From: Bugula neritina
Lineage: Eukaryota > Bryozoa > Gymnolaemata > Cheilostomatida > Bugulidae
Assembly (NCBI GenBank): GCA_964035545.1
Contig: OZ037766.1
Coordinates: forward strand, 16,500,222-16,564,221
Direction: 5' to 3'
Length of the DNA: 64,000 nucleotides
In this document: positions 39,411-47,125 of the stretch, in pieces
Layout: every line of letters begins with the position of its first letter
How positions within the stretch are numbered: the first letter of the stretch is position 1
Notes under the pieces: model-generated
Told to the model about the DNA's origin: nothing
The model's input: only the letters and a program-made list of their open reading frames with translations
Databases searched by the model: none
Position numbers and translations under genes: made by a program

Positions 39411-40370
39411 ATGGAGACTGAAAATGCTGAAACTCAACCACCGGCAATCGAAGGTGAGCGTAGAGACAATGCTGTAGAGACAATGCCTGTTAACCATGTA
39501 GTAGAAGAGCGAAGGGTTCCGCGAGAACTAGCTGAAGACCGCTACAGGTTAAAGGCGCCCACCTTCACGGGTGAAGAGGAGGTGGAACAATTTATTCAAG
39601 AGTTTAGCGACGTAATGGACGTCGCTCAGTGGCCCCCTAGGGTGGCCCTGCTGAAGCTTAGAATGGCATTGATGGACAAAGCCAAGCCCTATGGGCTGGG
39701 CGTAGACATTGATAATATCTTTGCTTCTCTGCGGGCCCGCTTTGGCCTCTCGGCTACAGATGCCAGGGCCCGATTACAGAGGTTGCGGCGTGATCCCCGC
39801 ACCCCGCTGCGGGAGCATGCCGCCGCGGTCATGAAGCTGGCACAGATCGCGTACAGCGACTTGCCCCCAGTCAACCGCGAGAGGTACACCCTCGACGCTT
39901 TCATAGCATCTGTCGACGATCTGGGTCTCCACCACCAGTTTCTAGCTAGGGGAGTCACCACCGTTGAAGATGCTCTGACTGAGGGGGAAGCTTACCTCCT
40001 AGCTAACCAAATGCATAAAAGTCGCGGAAGCTCCCGCCAAGTGGAGATAGACCGCGCAGACACGGCCGCGGGACAAGGGGAGGAAACCCCCGCCGCGGCT
40101 GCCGTGTCCCAGTTGGCGACGGCATCAAAAGTCACTCAACTGACGGACATGCTAGCCAAGCTGATAGCAACACTGACACCACAAAACCCAGTGAGTACCG
40201 CCCCTGAGCCCATGCGGCCATCGGCGCCGCCACAGGGGGAAACAGTCAGTTTTTGCTGGGAGTGCGGAAATCAAGGACATTTCTGCCGATATTGTCCCTT
40301 CCTAAATCAGGGGTTAAACTACCGCGGCCCGCAGATGTTCCCACCTTCCGCGGGCCGACGAAACCTCTAG
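39411..40370 (+). CDS. gag: Gag of the Ty3/gypsy element
   Basis: Gag is the structural protein that packages the element's RNA. The ATG comes 12 nt after the primer site, in a good initiation context, and the frame gives 319 aa. Residues about 45-210 form the capsid-like region (ends of it: FTGEEEVEQFIQEFSDVMD and DALTEGEAYLLANQM). A single CCHC zinc knuckle, CX2CX4HX4C, lies at about residues 281-294 (CWECGNQGHFCRYC). The last 118 nt overlap the pol frame. A strong splice-donor-like AAG|GTGAGC at 39451-39459 lies early in gag and may serve the third ORF. GC content is well above that of host exons. Confidence 0.93.
   Translation: METENAETQPPAIEGERRDNAVETMPVNHVVEERRVPRELAEDRYRLKAPTFTGEEEVEQFIQEFSDVMDVAQWPPRVALLKLRMALMDKAKPYGLGVDIDNIFASLRARFGLSATDARARLQRLRRDPRTPLREHAAAVMKLAQIAYSDLPPVNRERYTLDAFIASVDDLGLHHQFLARGVTTVEDALTEGEAYLLANQMHKSRGSSRQVEIDRADTAAGQGEETPAAAAVSQLATASKVTQLTDMLAKLIATLTPQNPVSTAPEPMRPSAPPQGETVSFCWECGNQGHFCRYCPFLNQGLNYRGPQMFPPSAGRRNL
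40313..40357 (+). promoter_or_regulatory. -1 programmed ribosomal frameshift signal, gag to pol
   Basis: In the gag frame the heptamer G TTA AAC lies at 40313-40319. Five nucleotides later a perfect 8-bp GC stem begins: CGGCCCGC at 40325-40332 pairs with GCGGGCCG at 40350-40357 around a 17-nt loop. Pol is in the -1 frame relative to gag. Heptamer, spacer and stem match the standard layout of -1 frameshift sites. GTTAAAC is a known, if less common, slippery heptamer (arterivirus). Confidence 0.75.
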
Positions 40371-43300
40371 GGAAGAAGAAACGCAGGTCACCCAGACGGG
40401 TACCGCGTACTGGCAACCAACAGTGGCAACAGCCACGACGGACCAGCAAGGGGCTTCGCCCCGCGGCTGCCTTTTCTATGCCCCTTCACAACAGATTCAC
40501 AGGGCTACAAGTCCAAGAATCTGGATGGGAGCACACAAAGGTAGCTGAGAATCTAGCCTCGGCACCCCCGAGGCCTACCTATCACCGCCCCAAGAGACCT
40601 CCTTCGCGACCCAAAGCGAGGGAGGTACTCCCTGCGAGAGTAGGGCCTGAAGGGAGAGTTCGGGTGCAGCCCCATGGGAACAGCTATTTCTTGCCCGGTA
40701 AACTGGAAGGCAAAGCTGTTACTTTTCTCATTGATTCGGGCTGTACCACAAACCTCTTAAGCCGCCAACTCTTTGACACCCTCAGTGCTAGGGTCAGGGG
40801 CGAGATGGAGGCATACGAAGGGGAATACGGCACCCTAGCTGACGGGTCGTGCCTTCCCTTCTATGGTATAATTGAGCTGACGGGACGAGTCCGCGATCAA
40901 ACGATCCAAGAGACGTTCATCGTCAGTCAGCTCAAGGAGGATGCTATCCTCGGGATGCCGTTCCTTAAACGGCACGGATGTCACATAGATTTTAGCAGAT
41001 CTGCAATGATGATGTCCGGGCGGGAACTCGCCTGCGTCGACAAGTTCGGCTGCCCTTTAGTGGGAGGTGTGCAAGTGGTACGCAACCGTACCATACCAGG
41101 CCGCTCCCGGGCTACCATTCACTGCAGGGTGAATAGTAGCCGGATCTCTGGACTCGGGGTGGTTGAAGGCGCGCACGAAAAGATCCAACTTGCCAGCAGT
41201 CTGAATCAGCTGACTGAGCAAGGGGAGATCTTAGTGCAGTGCGTCAACCCCTTTACCGAGCCTATCAAGCTCCCGGCTGGGTCGATGCTGGGCCGTTTTC
41301 ACTCTGTTCAAGAGGGAGACGTAGGCCCGTCGCTGGGTGATGCGACAGAGGCACTCCCTCGACACCCTATTCAGGGACGAGGGGCAGTCCCAACACATCT
41401 CCGGGAGTTATACGAAACAGCCAGTGGCGGCTGCGCGAGTAACAGAGAGCGCCAAGCTATGGTCAAGTTACTACGCGACTACGGTGATGTGTTCAGCAGC
41501 GGAGAACATGACGTGGGACTGACTGGAATTGTCAGACACGAAATACCGCTGACTGCAGGGACAGTCCCTGTCCGGCAGCCCACACGCAGGCTGGGGCCGG
41601 AGAAAGAGAAGGAGGTTAGCCGACAAGTACGGGATCTTCTGGACCGGGGACTGATAGAGCCCGCCCATAGTGCGTGGAGCTCGCCAGTCGTACTGGTCCG
41701 GAAGAAAGACGGCAGTTGGCGGTTCTGTGTGGACTACCGCAAACTCAATAGCGTAACCATACAGGACGCCTACCCTCTACCTCGTATTGACGAGTCATTG
41801 GACGCCCTAGCCGGCAGCAAGTACTTCAGTACGTTAGACTTGCTAAGCGGCTATTGGCAGGTTCCTCTGAGTCCCGACGCCCAAGAGAAAGCGGCGTTTA
41901 TCACACGGGACGGGTTGTGGAAGTGGAAGGTGCTGCCCTTCGGGTTAACCTCCGCCCCAGCCACCTTCCAGAGGCTGATGGAACAAGTCCTTAGCGGACT
42001 CCATTGGAAGACACTGCTGGTCTACCTCGATGATGTCATCGTAATCTCTCCAGACTTCGAGACACATGTCAGTCGTCTGCAGGAGGTTTTCGAGAGACTC
42101 CGAGGTGCCGGTCTTAAGCTCAAACCTTCCAAGTGCGCTCTGTTGCAGCCGGAGGTCAAGTACCTGGGGCACGTTGTCGGTCGAAACGGCGTGGCAACGG
42201 ATCCCGAAAAGGTACGGGCAGTAGAAGACTGGGTCACCCCCCAAGACTTGACCGGACTCCGGGCTTTCTTGGGGCTGGTAGGGTATTACAGGCAATACAT
42301 ACCAGACTTTGCGGGCATAGCCCAGCCTTTAAACCGGCTTACCGCAAAGGGAGTGACGTGGCAGTGGACCCCAGTCGAACAAGAAGCGTTCGACCGCCTC
42401 AAGGGCTGCCTCCTAACGGCGCCCATCTTGGCCTACCCAGACCCCACTCTGGAGTACATCCTAGACACGGACGCCAGTGACCAGAATGTTGGCGCTGTGC
42501 TGTCACAAGTGCAGGAAGGCCGAGAAGTAGTAGTAGCCTACTACAGCAAGTCTCTCTCTCCCGCTGAACGAAATTACTGCACTACCCGCAAGGAACTGCT
42601 GGCAGTAATCAAGTCAGTGAAGCACTTCAGACCATACCTATATGGCAGGAAGTTCCGGCTGCGTACGGATCATGCCTCGCTGATCTGGTTGTGCAGGAGA
42701 GCAGAGCCCTCTAGTCAGGTCGCCCGGTGGCTCGAAATCCTAGCTGAATTCTCATACCGGATCGAACATCGACCGGGCAAGAGACACAGCAATGCGGATG
42801 GGTTGAGTCGCCGACCTGACGGAGGTTGCAAACAGTGTCTCAACATCGAGAGGAGGGATGGAGGTCCCCCGCGATGCGAGTTGGAGACGCTGGCTCATCA
42901 CGGAGCACCGTTTGACTGGGATCAAGGTCAACTCAGGCAAAGAGTTGATGAGTCCCCGGAGGATGTACAAAACCTCCGCGCCAACCCTGTACTGGCCGGT
43001 AATGTTCGAGAGCTGAAGAAGCTCCAAGAAGAGCTGCCTGGAGTCGTGGCAGACATATACCGGGCCAAAAGGGAAGGGCGACGACCCAGCGAGGAACGCA
43101 TACGACAGGGATGCGCCGAGTTCCGGCTATACTGTCAGCGTTGGGACTCGCTGCGGATCGGGCAAGATGGGTTGCTAACCATCTCTCTAGCTGCCAGCGG
43201 CAGACACCCGGAAAGGAAGAGGGTAGTCTGCCCCACAGCCATCCGCCGTGAGTTGATTTGGGATACTCACAAGCAGGCCCACGCAGGGGTCAAGCGAGTG

Positions 43301-44881
43301 ATATCCAAATTACGACTCCGGTGGTATTGGCCGCAGATGGAGCGTGACGTCCGGCTCAGAGTCAAACAGTGTGAGATCTGCCAGGCCAGTAAGCATAGCC
43401 GCCCCCCTGGTGAAGCAGGACGGCGGAGGCTATATGCTGGTAGGCCCTGGCAAGTAGTCGCTGTAGACCTGGTCGGACCCATGCCCCTGACCCCCAGAGG
43501 CAATAATTGGATACTAGTACTAACCGACCACTTTACTAGGTGGGCGGATGCTCTGGCTATCCCAGATGCATCAGCCCCAACAGTGGCCAGGGCACTAGAC
43601 CAACATGTATTCTGTTATTTTGGACTTCCCGAACAGATACACTCTGATCAAGGCGCTCAATTCCAGTCTCAACTGATGAGCGACCTTTGCCACCTCTGGG
43701 GAGTAAATCAGAGCAGGACCACCCCCTACCACCCTCAAGGTAACGGGGTGGTGGAGCGCAACAACCGGATGCTAGGTGATGCGCTCCGGAGTCTCCTCCT
43801 TGGACGAGGTCAAGAGGAATGGGATACGGTGTTGCCGCAAGTCATGCGTGCATACCGTAGCACCCCACACACCAGTACTGGTGAGACCCCAAACCTCTTG
43901 ATGCTCGGGAGAGAGACTCGTGTCCCTGACCATCTCACCTATCACGTTCCAGAGCAAGACAACTCGGTTCACGAGTATGCCAGTGAACTAGTGGAACGGA
44001 TGAAGGCCGCACACGATATACTGCGTCAACAGCAGTGGAAGGTGCGGCACGAAGATTCCGATGAACCCCCTCTCTATCAAAGGGGAGATAAGGTGTGGAT
44101 GGTCAATTACCGTAGGCGCCGCGGACAGGCTGATAAGCTGAAGCCTAAGTTCGTAGGCCCCTACGTGGTCGTCGAGGCTATGCCCAATCATACGTACAAG
44201 ATCGAGCGCTCAGGACAGGTATCCATCCAGAATGAGTCTCGCTTGAAACCGTATTGGGCTAGCCCCGGCGGAGTGGGAGAAGCCCCCCCGTTGTTAGAGC
44301 CCAGAAGGCAGACAACAACGCGCGGGCGACGGCGGCATGGACCTGAATACGAAGTGGTCATACCGCGGGAAGAAAACTTGGTGAGAGAAGAGCGGCAGCT
44401 TCTACCAACAGAAGCGTATCCGCCACCGCCAAGTCTAATTCCATCACTTCCAGAAACCGAGCCGGTTCCGGAAGTGCAAACCCCCGCGGAGGGAGGGGCT
44501 CCATCCGGAGAACAAGAAGAGGTGACTGCTGACGGTGAAGTAGAGACGCCATTAGAGGCCCCTACTAACGAACCGGCAAGCGTGTCACCCCCCCTAGAAA
44601 GGGGACAGCGTACGAGGCAACCCCCCGCATACTTGAAGGACTTCGTATGTGACTGCGTTAAAAGCGGCACACATGAAAGTCTAGGGGGAAACCGTACGAG
44701 AAAAGAATCGAGCAAATGTGGGAGTTGTCAACACCACGGAAATATCAACTTTTGTATCGGCGGAAATAGAAACAAAATTTATCCGCCGGGTGCACAAAGT
44801 CTTAATCACGCACCCCAACCACGTTGCTCGATCTTTTCATACGCTGATGCAGTCAAGAGTAGACGTGTTTCTAAGCAGTAG
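40319..44881 (+). CDS. pol: Pol of the Ty3/gypsy element (protease, RT, RNase H, integrase)
   Basis: Pol is made as a Gag-Pol fusion by a -1 shift; the given start is the first codon read after the slip. The open part yields about 1520 residues. Order with nucleotide positions: aspartic protease (DSG at 40733-40741), reverse transcriptase (YLDD at 42023-42034), RNase H (DTDASD at 42464-42481), integrase zinc domain HHCC (about 43268-43382), integrase core with Asp at 43466, Asp at 43646 and Glu at 43754 (exact DX35E spacing), then a GPY/F-type domain (GPYVVVE near 44158). No chromodomain is seen. The Pro/Glu-rich C-terminal end from about 44270 has no known motif. The frame opens at 40253 but nothing suggests an independent start there. 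Confidence 0.95.
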   Translation, partial: LPRPADVPTFRGPTKPLGKKKRRSPRRVPRTGNQQWQQPRRTSKGLRPAAAFSMPLHNRFTGLQVQESGWEHTKVAENLASAPPRPTYHRPKRPPSRPKAREVLPARVGPEGRVRVQPHGNSYFLPGKLEGKAVTFLIDSGCTTNLLSRQLFDTLSARVRGEMEAYEGEYGTLADGSCLPFYGIIELTGRVRDQTIQETFIVSQLKEDAILGMPFLKRHGCHIDFSRSAMMMSGRELACVDKFGCPLVGGVQVVRNRTIPGRSRATIHCRVNSSRISGLGVVEGAHEKIQLASSLNQLTEQGEILVQCVNPFTEPIKLPAGSMLGRFHSVQEGDVGPSLGDATEALPRHPIQGRGAVPTHLRELYETASGGCASNRERQAMVKLLRDYGDVFSSGEHDVGLTGIVRHEIPLTAGTVPVRQPTRRLGPEKEKEVSRQVRDLLDRGLIEPAHSAWSSPVVLVRKKDGSWRFCVDYRKLNSVTIQDAYPLPRIDESLDALAGSKYFSTLDLLSGYWQVPLSPDAQEKAAFITRDGLWKWKVLPFGLTSAPATFQRLMEQVLSGLHWKTLLVYLDDVIVISPDFETHVSRLQEVFERLRGAGLKLKPSKCALLQPEVKYLGHVVGRNGVATDPEKVRAVEDWVTPQDLTGLRAFLGLVGYYRQYIPDFAGIAQPLNRLTAKGVTWQWTPVEQEAFDRLKGCLLTAPILAYPDPTLEYILDTDASDQNVGAVLSQVQEGREVVVAYYSKSLSPAERNYCTTRKELLAVIKSVKHFRPYLYGRKFRLRTDHASLIWLCRRAEPSSQVARWLEILAEFSYRIEHRPGKRHSNADGLSRRPDGGCKQCLNIERRDGGPPRCELETLAHHGAPFDWDQGQLRQRVDESPEDVQNLRANPVLAGNVRELKKLQEELPGVVADIYRAKREGRRPSEERIRQGCAEFRLYCQRWDSLRIGQDGLLTISLAASGRHPERKRVVCPTAIRRELIWDTHKQAHAGVKRVISKLRLRWYWPQMERDVRLRVKQCEICQASKHSRPPGEAGRRRLYAGRPWQVVAVDLVGPMPLTPRGNNWILVLTDHFTRWADALAIPDASAPTVARALDQHVFCYFGLPEQIHSDQGAQFQSQLMSDLCHLWGVNQSRTTPYHPQGNGVVERNNRMLGDALRSLLLGRGQEEWDTVLPQVMRAYRSTPHTSTGETPNLLMLGRETRVPDHLTYHVPEQDNSVHEYASELVERMKAAHDILRQQQWKVRHEDSDEPPLYQRGDKVWMVNYRRRRGQADKLKPKFVGPYVVVEAMPNHTYKIERSGQVSIQNESRLKPYWASPGGVGEAPPLLEPRRQTTTRGRRRHGPEYEVVIPREENLVREERQLLPTEAYPPPPSLIPSLPETEPVPEVQTPAEGGAPSGEQEEVTADGEVETPLEAPTNEPASVSPPLERGQRTRQPPAYLKDFVCDCVKSGTHESLGGNRTRKESSKCGSCQHHGNINFCIGGNRNKIYPPGAQSLNHAPQPRCSIFSYADAVKSRRVSKQ

Positions 44882-45160
44882 TTCAAACCATTTCACATAT
44901 TCAGTATGTCTTACGACAACAGATCGTGGGGTGAGTTAACTATATCTTAATACGAAACTAGATTGCATCGCTTAGCTCTGACCCACTGAGTCAATCGAGC
45001 TGGAGATAGGTTAGTGAAATACCGTGGTAAGAACTCAGTTTGACTTAGAGATTTTTATAATCTCATTGCAATACGGTTCTATCTGACTATTCACTATCAT
45101 TAATCTCTACGAGGTAACTGAATTAGGAGTTGCCAAGCTGTTCAAGCTGACAACACAGCA

Positions 45161-45982
45161 GTGTACTGTACTAACACTGTTGAAACTTTTTCAGATTACA
45201 CTCGACCCGCTATAACCAGGGTACGGGATAGAACACTTCCCGCTCCGTATCCGGAGGACTATGCTAGTGGTGACCGGCCTGAGCCACTACGCCGCCGTTG
45301 GCGGTGGGTGTCTCCACAAACCGAAGAAGAAATAGAAACAGCCTGGGGGTCCAGAGGACGGACGAGATGCCAGATATGTGGTGAAGATTGCGCCTCCCAC
45401 CGCTCCCTTAAACTACACGTCAATGCTCATCTCCTACTGACCTTCTGCCCCTGCGGGTACAATGATGTGTATCCCTACCCCGTCACCAGACACAGAGCGG
45501 CGGGCTGTTTCCCTGGAGAAAACTACGTGGTCGACGCTAAGCTATACCCGGAGTTCCTCACACTTATACGACCTCTGGTGAAGAAGGCTATGCTATTAGC
45601 CGTTCTGTCCTCGGGGTTCCAACGTGTGTTAGACAACGCCCGCCAACAATCCCCGTTGGTGTCTGACCGTCCTCAAATTACATACACCCCCGAGGAAATT
45701 ACATATCCAGAAGAAGGAGAGATCTCCCCTACACCGGCGAAGAGACGAACCAGGTCCCCCAGTCCACCCTTGCGCCGCAGACGGACACCGTCCCCAGACC
45801 CAGTAAGCCTGGCTACAGTAGAAGAACGTCTCCTACGATTACAAGAGGAGTTCACCCAGCTGGCACCAGATCTACTTAACACTACAACAGGACTCTTCCA
45901 GCTAAAGGGATCCGTATGCCGTATGAAACGGAAACTGCGTACATGCCAAGCCAAGCACCGGCGTGCCCGACAAGGACTCTAG
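45161..45982 (+). CDS. Accessory third ORF of the Ty3/gypsy element, C2H2 zinc-finger protein
   Basis: This open frame of up to 273 aa lies where env would be, but has no signal peptide or membrane helix. It carries a C2H2 finger, CX2CX12HX3H (CQICGEDCASHRSLKLHVNAH split across 45368-45430), then a second Cys/His cluster (CPCGYNDVYPYPVTRH), a basic Ser-Pro stretch (TRSPSPPLRRRRTPSPDP) and a helical, likely coiled-coil C-terminal end rich in Lys/Arg. A nucleic-acid-binding or nuclear role is inferred. The ATG at 45161 may not be the real start: an acceptor CTTTTTCAG ends at 45194, and its phase matches a donor early in gag. Base composition follows gag and pol, so it belongs to the element. 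Confidence 0.8.
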   Translation: MYCTNTVETFSDYTRPAITRVRDRTLPAPYPEDYASGDRPEPLRRRWRWVSPQTEEEIETAWGSRGRTRCQICGEDCASHRSLKLHVNAHLLLTFCPCGYNDVYPYPVTRHRAAGCFPGENYVVDAKLYPEFLTLIRPLVKKAMLLAVLSSGFQRVLDNARQQSPLVSDRPQITYTPEEITYPEEGEISPTPAKRRTRSPSPPLRRRRTPSPDPVSLATVEERLLRLQEEFTQLAPDLLNTTTGLFQLKGSVCRMKRKLRTCQAKHRRARQGL

Positions 45983-46268
45983 TTAGACTACCCAGAATAC
46001 TCCAACTCCGCCTCTTGGGAGAGGCCCAGATGTCCTGTAAATGTTTGACTGCTTAACAGGTTATCCCCTGTCTAACACCACAGCTAGCTAGTATTCCTCG
46101 TCTATCTACAGCTGGCCAATTGTATGCAACGGATCTTTATAATGACTCTGTCTATTATTATGTCGCTTCCTGTATATTATGTATTATTTTGTCCACTGAT
46201 GTATGCAATTACTATTGAATGTTTTTTATATATATATCAGAAAGATGGCTTTCTGCTGGTGGGGGCGG

Positions 46269-46574
46269 TGTGGTGGTTCGTGGAACTACCAGCAGCACAA
46301 CATGTAGGGTCGCGTAATTGACCCGGAACAATGGATAGCCAATTAGCGTAGTTGATAGTTAGCAGCAATTGTAGTTTCCCGCTGCTAACTCAGTCGAAGC
46401 TAGAGTGTGAAATAGATTAGATGTGTAACTTGTTGGAAATAATGTATCGTGTTTTTGTAATGTATAGTTGTGTATAAAATATACTCGTTCACTCGACTTA
46501 GCCTGGTGTAGTTCTATACTAGATAAATAGACTCTCTGGATAGCATATCAACCCTAAATCTGAAAACTATAACA
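46269..46574 (+). repeat. 3' LTR of the Ty3/gypsy element
   Basis: The 306-bp copy matches the 5' LTR at every position I compared, implying a young insertion. It is preceded by the purine-rich ggtgggggcgg, the likely plus-strand primer, and followed by the ATAG target duplication. Confidence 0.95.
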
Positions 46575-46578
46575 ATAG

Positions 46579-47125
46579 TAATATTTATACTAATAATAAT
46601 ACTAATAGTATAATAGTAAAGTAGTAATACTAATAGTAATACTATTAGTATTAGTATTACATTTAGTTTTACTATTACTATTAGTATTAGTATTACTATA
46701 GTGTTAGTATTACTTATTTAGTTATTAGTTATTATATTTATATTAGTAATTAATAATTAGCCTAGTATTACTACTTACTAGTAGTACTAGTACTACTACT
46801 AGTAACACTAATAGTAATAATAATACGGTTATACAGTAATAGTAACAGTAATACTCACTAATAGTAATACTCACTAATAGTAATACTAATAGTAATAGTA
46901 ACGCAAACTTAACAACAACAATTTTGAATTACAACATGAATATGAATAACGTTAACAATAACAATATGAATATCATTATCAACACTAGTAGTACAGCAGT
47001 AGTAGTAGTACTACATTTTATATCAAATTGAAATTCGATATATGATTATAAATTACTATAACTATTACTATTACTATTAGTATAAGTATTACTATTACTA
47101 TTACTATTAGTATTAGTATTAGTCA
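46579..47125. repeat. TAATAG/ATTACT simple repeat
   Basis: The tract is a long degenerate array of AATAGTAAT and complementary ATTACTATT units, interrupted by ACAACA-rich and unique pieces near 46905-47040. Complementary units on one strand mean long AT-rich hairpins are possible. The LTR element inserted at its left edge. Confidence 0.85.

Larger units (their letters stand above)
39070..46578 (+). mobile_element. Complete Ty3/gypsy LTR retrotransposon with a third ORF
   Basis: The element is 39074-46574 (7.5 kb), flanked by a 4-bp target duplication ATAG at 39070-39073 and 46575-46578. Its 306-bp LTRs run TG...CA and I find no difference between them. Order: LTR, tRNA-Leu primer site, gag, pol in the -1 frame (protease, RT, RNase H, integrase with GPY/F end), an accessory zinc-finger ORF, a purine-rich stretch (ggtgggggcgg) and LTR. 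Integrase after RNase H places it in Ty3/gypsy (Metaviridae). All expected catalytic motifs are present and no frame is broken, so it looks recently active. It is far richer in GC than the host DNA. The 45983-46268 stretch after the third ORF has no gene. Confidence 0.95.

Noticed and set aside
42133-42480. Additional genes within pol and ORF3 of the LTR element
   Set aside because: This and other overlapping frames at 39.7-46 kb are shadows of the GC-rich gag, pol and ORF3 frames.
45161-45982. Envelope gene of the first LTR element
   Set aside because: The ORF lacks a signal peptide, membrane helices and the Cys pattern of envelope proteins; it has C2H2 finger features instead.
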